A DNA stretch of 64,000 nucleotides from a virus. The position numbers were made by a program, and so were the translations under genes. Shown in pieces: positions 52,768 through 60,045 of the stretch; the stretch's first letter is position 1; every line of letters starts with the position of its first letter. The stretch is taken from the IMG/VR virus record IMGVR_UViG_3300042374_001687, positions 62,001-126,000 of that record; one strand, 5' to 3'. The notes beneath the pieces were generated by a model that had not been told where the DNA came from, did no database searches, and saw nothing but the letters and a program-made list of their open reading frames with translations.

Positions 52768-53397
52768 ATGGAAAGACCTGACACGCTGATCATGTTCTCC
52801 GGCGGACTTGACTCCACCGGGGTCTTCTGGAAGCTCATAAAATCAACAAAAAAACTCCATGTTCATCATCTGTATCTGGTCAACAAGGAGAACAGGGCGA
52901 AGGCCGAAGACAGAGCCGTTAGTGCTATCGTCGCCTACATGAAGAACATAAGGGAATTCGGATACTCGGAAAGCTATCACGAGTATCCTTCCTATAACGG
53001 CAACTTCATCTTTGACAGCGACATCTTCTCATTCATGGCGGGCTCCATATGCCTCAGCACGAAGACCATCAGAGAAGTGGCAATAGGCATGACCGCGTCC
53101 GACATGGGGTCTGGTCTGTCGGAGCGGGTGAATAGGGCGAACAAGATATTTGAGTCGTTCGGGACGAAGGCCCAAAAGGTCTATCCTCTGATGGACATGA
53201 CAAAGAAACAGATATATGAAATGCTCCCCGAGGACCTCCGCAACATGAGTTGGAGCTGTCGTACGCCGATCTACGAAGGTGATGAAATCAAGGAATGCGG
53301 AAGGTGCAGGACATGCAGGGAAATTAAGTTAATTGTCCCACACGACGATGGCAATGTCGGCTTGGGTGGGGATGACCCTACTCGCCCCGGGGAATGA
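52768..53397 (+). CDS. QueC-like PP-loop enzyme (paralogue B)
   Basis: A 209-residue protein with SGGLDST at 11-17 and the same C-terminal Cys set (SCRTPIY, CGRCRTC). It is clearly homologous along its length to the divergent gene 90 bases away, with many shared stretches (HEYP, NKENRA, ICLS, MLPE), but it is much more GC-rich in codon use. The last 20 residues overlap the opposite-strand gene and may be extra. Confidence 0.75.
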   Translation: MERPDTLIMFSGGLDSTGVFWKLIKSTKKLHVHHLYLVNKENRAKAEDRAVSAIVAYMKNIREFGYSESYHEYPSYNGNFIFDSDIFSFMAGSICLSTKTIREVAIGMTASDMGSGLSERVNRANKIFESFGTKAQKVYPLMDMTKKQIYEMLPEDLRNMSWSCRTPIYEGDEIKECGRCRTCREIKLIVPHDDGNVGLGGDDPTRPGE

Positions 53398-53772
53398 GGT
53401 CGGAAAGTGGGTCGCGTACTTCATGCCGCACATTTTTTTCAGAAAGACCCTACACACGAGCAGATCGCACTTATCCAGCAGCTTGGGCACTACTTCCATT
53501 CCGGCAAGGTTGAGGATTCCGTCGCCGATTATGGCTTCGGCAAGACACTCGAAGCTGTACCAGTCCGACTTAATGACCGGCTTTGGCTGGGGTATGGGGT
53601 TTAGATCCACCATGTAGTCGCAGATGTGTATGAGTTGCTTGGTCATGCCTAAGAGGCACACGGGCCCTTTGTCCTTCACGATGGACTCGTACAGCTCCAC
53701 CTCGTTAGGGTTCGGGCACAAGGGAGGCTCAAGATTCTGCCAGTGGTTGGTATCTTCAATCAGTTTGTTCAT
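53329..53772 (-). CDS. Methyltransferase-like small protein
   Basis: A 147-residue protein from the ATG at 53772; an upstream in-frame ATG at 53817 overlaps the previous gene. The pattern PVCLLGMTKQLIHICDYMVDLNP, SDWYSFECL and FVYD-like strands (LLVCRVFLKKM) suggests a small class I methyltransferase or a Rossmann fold. Assignment is weak. It converges with and overlaps the end of paralogue B by about 70 bases. Confidence 0.5.
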   Translation of the reverse strand: MNKLIEDTNHWQNLEPPLCPNPNEVELYESIVKDKGPVCLLGMTKQLIHICDYMVDLNPIPQPKPVIKSDWYSFECLAEAIIGDGILNLAGMEVVPKLLDKCDLLVCRVFLKKMCGMKYATHFPTSFPGASRVIPTQADIAIVVWDN

Positions 53773-53795
53773 TTTGTTTTGGCCTTGTGTTTGGG

Positions 53796-54170
53796 CTAGG
53801 AAACTTTTCCTTTCCATACGGCTCCGAGCGAGGACAGATCCTTGGAGTGGGCTATTGATTCAAATCCTTGCCTAGCACGGTCGAGAAGGCTCCTTGCCAA
53901 GCCCTGTTTCCTGTATTCCGGTAAAGTGTAAACATTTGCTATTTGTCCGTTGATTCCGTCCTTGGATACGATCTGGAGGGCGCTGACAGGCTTGCCGTCA
54001 ATGTAGTGGACATACCGGTACGAGCCGTGAGGCGAAAGGAACTTGACGGATCCGTCGGCCTCCCTCCCGACTTGTTTTTCTGGGCCGATCTGAGGTATGG
54101 TTCCGGCCGGGCCGAGGAGATATAACAGATCCGGCTCGCCAGATTCTGCAAGCCATATTTTAAAATTCAT
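53796..54170 (-). CDS. Capsid-targeted GNAT acetyltransferase candidate
   Basis: A 124-residue protein starting MNFKIWLAE, then SGEP, a capsid-targeting leader with an L-A-E site. The body is a GNAT domain: YVHYIDGKPVSALQIV, then IANVYTLPEYRKQGLARSLLDRA with the acetyl-CoA motif R-x-x-G-x-A (R-K-Q-G-L-A). If injected, it could acetylate host proteins or a toxin-like target. A TAGATAC box lies four bases before the ATG, with no Shine-Dalgarno. Confidence 0.75.
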   Translation of the reverse strand: MNFKIWLAESGEPDLLYLLGPAGTIPQIGPEKQVGREADGSVKFLSPHGSYRYVHYIDGKPVSALQIVSKDGINGQIANVYTLPEYRKQGLARSLLDRARQGFESIAHSKDLSSLGAVWKGKVS

Positions 54171-54174
54171 GAAG

Positions 54175-54181
54175 GTATCTA
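54175..54181 (-). promoter_or_regulatory. Start-proximal TAGATAC box
   Basis: TAGATAC, four bases before the ATG at 54170. It is part of ATATCTAGATAC, also present on the plus strand at 18464-18475 in another divergent gap. Confidence 0.35.
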
Positions 54182-54224
54182 GATATTTGATTTTTAAAAC
54201 CTAGATATGGTCTGGAGGTTGAAT

Positions 54225-54593
54225 ATGAAGAGTTTTTACGAAATGATGAAGTTGATAGAGGAGGATCTGGGTCTGGGCGATCAGCAAGCCCCAATGGTGG
54301 CACAAGACCAGCCGGCTCCCGAGGCGGCCGGACAAGAGGGCCAAGAGACACCCGACCAAGCCGCCGCTCAACCTTCGGATCAAGAAAAGCCTAAGCACTA
54401 CATGTTCTTTTCCAACTTGAAGGTCATAAAGAACATGGCAGAAGAGATGCTTTCCATGGATCCCTCTCAAGTTGACGCCCTCCTAGACGACGGTCACGAC
54501 TGGGCTTCGGATCATGTTGCGACGAGCAAGGATGATGTGGAAGAAGTTTGCAATTGGCTCAAAAGCAACATGGAAGGCTCTAATCAAGGATGA
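54225..54593 (+). CDS. Capsid-targeted internal protein candidate
   Basis: A 122-residue protein starting MKSFYEMMKLIEE, then D, after GGAGG. The leader fits the capsid-targeting pattern with L-I-E or I-E-E. A Gln/Pro/Ala-rich acidic linker (about 18-55) leads to a helical C-terminal domain (FFSNLKVIKNMAEEML, DWASDHVATSKDDVEEV). No family recognised. ATGA overlap with the P-loop kinase gene means the two are made together. Confidence 0.65.
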   Translation: MKSFYEMMKLIEEDLGLGDQQAPMVAQDQPAPEAAGQEGQETPDQAAAQPSDQEKPKHYMFFSNLKVIKNMAEEMLSMDPSQVDALLDDGHDWASDHVATSKDDVEEVCNWLKSNMEGSNQG

Positions 54594-55291
54594 AAAGTTT
54601 CAAGAGTTGGCTGCTGGAGGTCGTGACCCAGGAAGAATTCGGCGAGGAAAACAACAGCAGCAAGAAGGAGATGGTAGTTCTAGTCGGACCGCCGGCGGTT
54701 GGGAAAAGCACATTCATCAAGAGCAAATTTCCTCCGGGAGATGTTTTCTTGGTGAGCCGCGACGACATCGTGGACGATGTCGCGGGTTCCTTGGGTATGA
54801 CCTACGATGATATGTTTGAAATGCCCCCAGAGAGCTCGGCAATTGGGTCCATGGTTCCCGGCAAGGAAAAGTTCGGAGTCGTCTTGGCCGCTCCGCAATG
54901 GATGAGGTGGACGACAAAGGTTTACTCTAAAATCCAAGAGGCAAACAATTCCATAAATGGAAGGCTGGAGGAGCGCTTCAAAAGGGCGGTAGATTCGGGA
55001 AAACATGTGGTCGTGGATATGACCAACATGACAGTCGGCGCCAGACGGGGGGCTTTGAAATATATACACGGAAAGGATTTCTTTAGGAGAGCAGTCGTCT
55101 TTACCCTCCAAGAGTCGGACATTCCCGAACTCTTGCGCAGGATGAGATCAAGAAGCGATCAGATCAAGGCTAACGGCGGATCCAAGACCATAGGCGACGA
55201 TGTAGTGGCCAGGATGATCAAGAGTTTTCAGAAAATAGGCCCCGAAGAGGGATTTGACAAGGTAGATACTTTTAATTCATTCTCGCCTTGA
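54590..55291 (+). CDS. Capsid-targeted P-loop kinase (polynucleotide-kinase/zeta-like)
   Basis: A 233-residue protein starting MKSFKSWLLE, then VV, a capsid-targeting leader with an L-L-E site. The body is a P-loop kinase: Walker A GPPAVGKST (33-41), VSRDDI (56-61), then HVVVDMTNMTVGARRGAL and a C-terminal LLRRMRSRSDQIK lid region, as in T4 polynucleotide kinase and zeta-toxin-like kinases. A packaged and injected kinase could repair RNA or DNA ends or phosphorylate nucleotides at the start of infection. Substrate unknown. Confidence 0.75.
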   Translation: MKSFKSWLLEVVTQEEFGEENNSSKKEMVVLVGPPAVGKSTFIKSKFPPGDVFLVSRDDIVDDVAGSLGMTYDDMFEMPPESSAIGSMVPGKEKFGVVLAAPQWMRWTTKVYSKIQEANNSINGRLEERFKRAVDSGKHVVVDMTNMTVGARRGALKYIHGKDFFRRAVVFTLQESDIPELLRRMRSRSDQIKANGGSKTIGDDVVARMIKSFQKIGPEEGFDKVDTFNSFSP

Positions 55292-55325
55292 TTTATTTTA
55301 AAGTTCATGGTATATTTTTGCTACT

Positions 55326-56213
55326 ATGAACACTATAAAATTAGAAAATCGGATGTTCGGCCATGTTGAATCGGCGGAAGATGTGGAAAAGGGCGCTCAC
55401 CTCAACCATTTCTTGAATGTCCGCACCACGAATGGCTTCTTGTCCGTCAAGTACTGGAACATGAAGAATCGCGATCTTTTTCCGGTCGTCGGAGATCTAG
55501 TGGAGCTCAAGATGAAGGATCTTGAGGAGGCCCAGGCTGAGCTGGACAAATGGAGGAGTTTGAGCTTGGACTCCAAGAGCGGGCGGTCTTATTTTTGCGA
55601 CATATCCATACTGAATGAGGAGGATGTTCCAGAGGATGTTAGAAAAAAGATAAAGAGGGACAGGACAAAGCAGAAAATTCGGGCGTTGGAGATCATCAAG
55701 GACGATTCTTATTGGAAGGACAAGAACCTCCATAGTTTCTTGATGAACTTCTTCAAGAAAGAGATGGAGAGGTTCGCGAGCGTCCCTGCGGCGATCAAGA
55801 ATCATCACGCGTACAAAAGCGGTCTTTTTATACATACTGCTCATGTGTTTAGTTTGTGCCAAGGTGTAGTGAACAATCCCATGAAGGAATTTGACGAGGT
55901 GGATTCGGATGTTCTTTACATGGCAGCTTGGTTCCACGACATGGGAAAGATGGATGTTTATTCCATGGATGGAGAGGCTCCCAAGATGAATTTTGACAAG
56001 GAGAACATGTTCGGCCACATCGTGTTGTCCGACCGCATTTTCAGGAAGGCGGCCGAGGAAGCCGGTTTGGATTCAAAGTTTATCGATGCCGTTAGCCACT
56101 GCATTCTTTCACACCACCAGATGAGGGAGTGGAATGCGGTCGTCGAGCCGGTTACGAACGAGGCGCACATTCTCTGCAGGGCTGATGGAATTAGTTCAAG
56201 AATATCGGAATAG
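55326..56213 (+). CDS. YhaM-like 3'-5' exoribonuclease (OB plus HD domain)
   Basis: A 295-residue protein. Residues 1-100 look like an OB-fold (HLNHFLNVRTTNGFLSVKYW, VVGDLVELKM). Residues of about 150-295 are an HD domain with metal ligands His170 and His173 (FIHTAHV), His204-Asp205 (WFHDMGK), His231 and a SHHQ motif at 262-265. The layout matches YhaM/CBF1-type exoribonucleases, which degrade RNA from the 3' end. It is adjacent to the kinase gene and could act in the same RNA pathway. A terminator follows. Confidence 0.8.
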   Translation: MNTIKLENRMFGHVESAEDVEKGAHLNHFLNVRTTNGFLSVKYWNMKNRDLFPVVGDLVELKMKDLEEAQAELDKWRSLSLDSKSGRSYFCDISILNEEDVPEDVRKKIKRDRTKQKIRALEIIKDDSYWKDKNLHSFLMNFFKKEMERFASVPAAIKNHHAYKSGLFIHTAHVFSLCQGVVNNPMKEFDEVDSDVLYMAAWFHDMGKMDVYSMDGEAPKMNFDKENMFGHIVLSDRIFRKAAEEAGLDSKFIDAVSHCILSHHQMREWNAVVEPVTNEAHILCRADGISSRISE

Positions 56214-56229
56214 CCGAGGTCAACTAATA

Positions 56230-56266
56230 AAAAACAGCACGGGCCGCGTTTCCGCGGCCCGTGCAT
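56230..56266. terminator. Bidirectional intrinsic terminator
   Basis: Stem GCACGGGCCGCG / CGCGGCCCGTGC with loop TTTC, between the convergent HD-protein and Hsp20 genes. Confidence 0.75.
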
Positions 56267-56274
56267 CTGGAAGA

Positions 56275-56754
56275 TCACTCGGACTTTATTTTTAACTTCT
56301 TAGTTTGAACTAGTTCTTGCTTTTGCTGGGTGGTCTTGAAGGACAGCCGCAGCACGCCGTCTTTAAGTGTAGCCTCAGGCTCTTCCTCGGTGACGTCCTC
56401 CGGGAGGCGTATCACCCTTCTGAACTCCCTGCTGGAGAGCTCTCTGATGGCGTAACTGTCTTCTTGGTGGGTGTATTCCTCAGAGAGCCTTCCCGAAACG
56501 GTGAGTATTCTCCCTTGGTCGTCGCGTGTCACCTCCACATCAAGGTCGTCCAGTTTGACGCCGGGCACGGTATATTGCAGCGTTAGAACTCCGTCGCCTT
56601 GGATGGCGTCCATGAGTGGGTAGCCCTTGGACTTTTTGCCGGCAAAGAACGGCGCAGCAAATACCTCATTGAACATTTGATCAAGTTCCCTACTTACTTC
56701 AGAGAACAGATCTACCCTTCTCGGAGAAAGAGCGTTGGTTCTTATCAAATTCAT
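56275..56754 (-). CDS. Small heat-shock protein (Hsp20/alpha-crystallin)
   Basis: A 159-residue protein. The alpha-crystallin domain spans about 45-150 (LQYTVPGVKLDDLDVEV, LTVSGRLSEE, then the A-x-x-x-n-G-V-L motif ATLKDGVLRLSF). The N-terminal arm has VDLFSEVSRELDQMFNEVF. Hsp20 proteins are found in T4-like cyanophages and hold unfolding proteins. An AGGAGG is placed before the ATG. With the DnaJ-like protein, it is one of two chaperones in the region. Confidence 0.88.
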   Translation of the reverse strand: MNLIRTNALSPRRVDLFSEVSRELDQMFNEVFAAPFFAGKKSKGYPLMDAIQGDGVLTLQYTVPGVKLDDLDVEVTRDDQGRILTVSGRLSEEYTHQEDSYAIRELSSREFRRVIRLPEDVTEEEPEATLKDGVLRLSFKTTQQKQELVQTKKLKIKSE

Positions 56755-56900
56755 ATATCCTCCTGTTACAACTTTTAAAGTTTAACAACTATCAACATTT
56801 GGCCCGCCAACGAGGCGGCGTCAAATTGGCCTTCCGTGAGTGGACTGGCCGAAAATATTATAGTAAAATCAAAGCCGCATTTTATGGCATAAATATTCGG

Positions 56901-57356
56901 ATGATTGAAATAAGACCCATTAAGCCGGATGAGATCGAGGCCGTGGAGGAGATTGGCACGGCGTCGTATCCGATGAATTACTACGAGGGAAGCGATTCTT
57001 TCCGATCCAAGATACACGGAAGTCCGGAGGGGTGTTTCGCGGGCTTCGTAGGAGGGGAACTAGCGGGGTATGTAATAACCTTCCCTTATTTTTCGGGAAA
57101 GCCCTATCCTATAGACGAGGTCTATGTGCCCGTATTCGGAGCCGACTGCCGGTATGTGCATGACTTGTGCGTTGCTGACTGGGCCAGAGGGGCGGGGCTG
57201 GGAGAGGCTATGGCGGAGGTTGTCTTGAGGAAGCCTGGGGTCGTGGCGTTGACGACGGTGATGGGCTCGGAGAGCTTCTGGGAGAACTTCGGATTCGAGC
57301 GGATTTTTGAATTTGATTATTATGGGAGAGGCGCGACCTACATGGTGCGCCCTTGA
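56901..57356 (+). CDS. GNAT-family acetyltransferase
   Basis: A 151-residue protein from the ATG at 56901; the frame upstream is noncoding extension. Motif A is VHDLCVADWARGAGLGEAMAE, with the acetyl-CoA loop R-G-A-G-L-G, and motif B is SFWENFGFERIFEFDYYGRG. It looks like a complete small GNAT without a capsid-targeting leader. Substrate unknown. A TATTATAG box is about 40 bases upstream. Confidence 0.8.
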   Translation: MIEIRPIKPDEIEAVEEIGTASYPMNYYEGSDSFRSKIHGSPEGCFAGFVGGELAGYVITFPYFSGKPYPIDEVYVPVFGADCRYVHDLCVADWARGAGLGEAMAEVVLRKPGVVALTTVMGSESFWENFGFERIFEFDYYGRGATYMVRP

Positions 57357-57997
57357 CGGATTATGGTGAGTTGAGGTTTGTGGCCGGTCGTGTTCATGAT
57401 GTTGCTCTTTAGTTGTTCGAGATCTTTCTTGTTTGACCGAGCAACTCGTTCGTCCATCATCTTTCCAAAGAAGAAGGGTATGGTCTTCCTTACCTTGAGT
57501 TCGCTTTTTATTGAAACATGCGTTCTTTCGGCCAATCCGCCTTGCTCCACGGACGGACTGACTTCTATCGTTCTTTGGCAAGATGCAATATGTTCTTGAG
57601 GAGAGACAAGTCTGGTGTTTATGGACAAGATTTGATCGTCCAAGTGCATCTCTTGAACGAACGGAAGTTCAAGATGGCCAAGGTCGGGATCCTTTTTCTC
57701 CACCGTGAACTTCATTGTCCCCTCTAGCTTGTATTCTCGGATCCTCAGTATCCTTCTGGGGACTTCCACTTGAAAACTATCCCAGTTCTTATTCTTCACC
57801 ACGCCGTCATTTTCCTCAACGATCTTTTCCAGAGAGTTTTTAGAAGCCAGCCCTTTAATTACGAGGAGGTATGGGCTTTCAATGACAAAATCCGAGGTCT
57901 CCACACTTTCGGACTCGTGAACCTTCAAGCAAAAATATCCTGCTGTGAATAGCAGAGCGATCAATGCGGCCAATCCAACTGCGATTTTTTTCATCAT
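57338..57997 (-). CDS. Membrane-anchored hypothetical protein
   Basis: A 219-residue protein. One N-terminal membrane segment or signal (IAVGLAALIALLFTAGYFCL) is followed by a beta-rich extracytoplasmic domain (FQVEVPRRILRI, EGTMKFTVEKKDP) and a basic C-terminus. The strand pattern resembles SRPBCC/START-type folds, but this is weak. It converges with the GNAT gene. Confidence 0.6.
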   Translation of the reverse strand: MMKKIAVGLAALIALLFTAGYFCLKVHESESVETSDFVIESPYLLVIKGLASKNSLEKIVEENDGVVKNKNWDSFQVEVPRRILRIREYKLEGTMKFTVEKKDPDLGHLELPFVQEMHLDDQILSINTRLVSPQEHIASCQRTIEVSPSVEQGGLAERTHVSIKSELKVRKTIPFFFGKMMDERVARSNKKDLEQLKSNIMNTTGHKPQLTIIRQGRTM

Positions 57998-58125
57998 GGT
58001 TTAACTTAGTGTCCTGTTGGAATTGTTTGCGACAAGGCGGCTTTGGGCCGTTTTGGGCGGAAAAACAAGGCAGCGCCGGATTTCAAGGGCCGTTTTCGTT
58101 TCTGGTTTACAGTCGGGAAAAGTCG

Positions 58126-58135
58126 GACTACAATC
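58126..58135 (+). promoter_or_regulatory. Putative promoter box GACTACAATC
   Basis: A variant of the GACTATAATA box, 20 bases before the ATG at 58156. Confidence 0.3.
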
Positions 58136-58155
58136 TTCCAGAAGGAGAAACATCC

Positions 58156-58311
58156 ATGCAAAATGAACTCTGGGAAGTCTTGAAGAATGACCCCATGATG
58201 CTCAGGGAGTTCGTGGATATCCATAAAAACATGACACTCTGGCAGAGGTTCTCTTACGGCATTTCCTTGGGCTGGTGGAGATTCAAAATGAAGTTTGGAC
58301 TCACTAGATAG
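58156..58311 (+). CDS. Small hypothetical protein
   Basis: A 51-residue protein from the ATG at 58156 after AAGGAG. It is helical, with an aromatic-rich amphipathic C-terminus (LWQRFSYGISLGWWRFKMKFG) that could lie on a membrane. It ends three bases before the next gene, making a three-gene unit. Confidence 0.6.
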   Translation: MQNELWEVLKNDPMMLREFVDIHKNMTLWQRFSYGISLGWWRFKMKFGLTR

Positions 58312-58314
58312 TGC

Positions 58315-59052
58315 ATGGAATTTAGGGAGTTTCTTGAAGAACAAGAGTTCAAGGCATTTGACGAGCAGATGGCTCTTGAAGTCAATCTGTTGACCGTGCC
58401 GAAATTTGTGGCCGGGGCGGCTGCAAATGCTGTGACGCAAGCTGGCAGAGGGGTCGGCAACATCGTCGGCGGGGCGGCAAAGAGTGCCCTTGGTGCAGCC
58501 CGCATGGGTCTTGGCGGCCTCCAGATGATTGGAGGCGGTGTAGAGCCGGGCTGGGATAATGTTAAGGCGGGATGGGGTGCTGCTCAGGATGCTGGCCTCC
58601 AAATTGGAAAAGGCGTCCTTCAAGGGGCCGGCGTCGTTACCGGGGCCACCCCGCTTCTAAGAGGGGCTCAGGCTGCGAGCGAAAAGATAACCGATATAAG
58701 CGGGATTTATTCGCCCAAAGGAAAGAATTCTTGGCAAGACATCTTCGGAATGAATTCTTGGAAAAAAGATTCAAGTGAGTCTGGGGTCAAGAATTTAGAG
58801 CGTGCCAAAGCTGCCGGAAAGGCTGTTCCCTCTGAGAGGAGGAGTGGAGTAAGCTCAAAAGTTTCAGCCGAGGCAAGAGAGAAGGCTCTTGAAAGACAGC
58901 AGCTCTGGCTGCATTTGGTCGCCGCCTATAAGTCTTCTAGAAGTTTGGCCGAGAAGAAGAAACTCCAAGACACGATAAGAAAGGTGTTTCCGGAAAAGTA
59001 CGCAGAGATAATGGCGCGGCAAGAAACCAAGAAGATAATGGACAAAAAATGA
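58315..59052 (+). CDS. Capsid-targeted, glycine/alanine-rich internal protein candidate
   Basis: A 245-residue protein starting MEFREFLEE, then Q, resembling the capsid-targeting leader with L-E-E. Residues of about 30-115 are Gly/Ala-rich with an 11-residue-type periodicity (GAAANAVTQAGRGVGNIVGG and similar), as in amphipathic helices that insert into membranes. The C-terminal third is Lys/Glu-rich (LWLHLVAAYKSSRSLAEKKKL). An internal protein that inserts in the host membrane at ejection is one possibility. ATGA overlap with the next gene. Confidence 0.6.
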   Translation: MEFREFLEEQEFKAFDEQMALEVNLLTVPKFVAGAAANAVTQAGRGVGNIVGGAAKSALGAARMGLGGLQMIGGGVEPGWDNVKAGWGAAQDAGLQIGKGVLQGAGVVTGATPLLRGAQAASEKITDISGIYSPKGKNSWQDIFGMNSWKKDSSESGVKNLERAKAAGKAVPSERRSGVSSKVSAEAREKALERQQLWLHLVAAYKSSRSLAEKKKLQDTIRKVFPEKYAEIMARQETKKIMDKK

Positions 59053-59186
59053 AAAAGAAGAAGAAAAAGAGCAAAAGTGGCGGACTGAAGATGGTGCTGA
59101 ACTCCAGCGGACAGCCGGTGTTTATCGGTTTCAAGGACTGGCTGGTCGCTCGGGGCAAGCTTGTTGAAGGCCAAGTCCAGACTTAA
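59049..59186 (+). CDS. Small basic protein
   Basis: A 45-residue frame coupled by ATGA to the gene before. It starts with a run of lysines and has an internal FKDWLVARGKLVEG that echoes the capsid-targeting leader. It overlaps the 3' end of the DnaJ-like gene by 56 bases on the other strand. Confidence 0.5.
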   Translation: MKKKKKKSKSGGLKMVLNSSGQPVFIGFKDWLVARGKLVEGQVQT

Positions 59187-59985
59187 TTTTTGCTGCCGTG
59201 CTTTCGTTTTCAAAAAGAAGGGCGTCTTCGGACTCTACCTCGCTCCTCCAGTTTTCGTTCATTTCTTTGTACTTCTCGGAAAGTTCCTCTGGGGCCGGCA
59301 TCTTTAGTCCGGATATCTCGACAAGCAAAGACCCCAATTCCCCGTGACCCTTGATTTCGTAAATATCGCCCACGCTTGTTCCGGGCTTTATGTGAAGTTT
59401 CCTAGGGCCGTAGAGTGTTTCCACCTCTATTATGCCGCCTTGAAGAGCTACAATTACCGGTATGGCTTCGTTGACAAGAAGCAGTCCGGCATCCTTGTTG
59501 GGCGAAGGCTTGTAACGCTCATGTTCCTTTATGGAATAGTGAACCTTTATGTCCTTTATGGATCCGCCTATCCTCTGTGCTTTGTGCAACTTAGAAACTG
59601 GTGACGCTTTTAAAAGCAACATTGGGGGTATCTTCTCCACCACCGTCAGGACATGAATGTTTGCCTTGGATGAAATATTCCTTTTGTCTGATATCATGGG
59701 AACGCTGGATATAACCTCTTGCCTCAGGTGTGTCTCCAAGGTCGTTCCGAATATTGCCTCCTCAAGAGATACTTGAACATGAAACTCAATCTTGTCTTCT
59801 TTTGGGGTTTCGTCTTCTTGCAAGGATGTAAGAAGTTTGTATGCCTCGTGTATCTTCAAGAATTTCTCAGGATCGCCGCCCTTGTCGGGGTGGTTCTCCT
59901 TGCTCATCTTCAGATATGCCTTTTTTATAGTCTCCTTGGGGTCGGAACTTATTCCTAGGATTTCATACGCTTCTTCAATAGTCAT
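59131..59985 (-). CDS. DnaJ-like co-chaperone
   Basis: A 284-residue protein. The J-domain covers residues 1-60 with HPD at 32-34 (ENHPDKGGDPEKF). There is no Gly/Phe region or zinc domain. The C-terminal region of about 65-235 has the DnaJ substrate-binding style (VSLEEAIFGTTLETHLRQEV, LYGPRKLHIKPGTSVGDIYEIKGHG). It would recruit host DnaK to phage proteins. The ATG has no Shine-Dalgarno and is preceded by TATATAAGAT. Confidence 0.88.
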   Translation of the reverse strand: MTIEEAYEILGISSDPKETIKKAYLKMSKENHPDKGGDPEKFLKIHEAYKLLTSLQEDETPKEDKIEFHVQVSLEEAIFGTTLETHLRQEVISSVPMISDKRNISSKANIHVLTVVEKIPPMLLLKASPVSKLHKAQRIGGSIKDIKVHYSIKEHERYKPSPNKDAGLLLVNEAIPVIVALQGGIIEVETLYGPRKLHIKPGTSVGDIYEIKGHGELGSLLVEISGLKMPAPEELSEKYKEMNENWRSEVESEDALLFENESTAAKIKSGLGLQQACPERPASP

Positions 59986-60002
59986 ATCTTATATATGATT
60001 GC

Positions 60003-60045
60003 ATAAAAAAAGCCGGCCAGGTCATTTCTGACTCTGGCCGGCTTG
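60003..60045 (-). terminator. Intrinsic terminator of the ncRNA
   Basis: Minus strand: AAGCCGGCCAG / CTGGCCGGCTT with an inner GTCA-GAAA-TGAC tip, then seven T. It lies upstream of the DnaJ gene, so it ends transcription entering from 60.9 kb. Confidence 0.85.
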
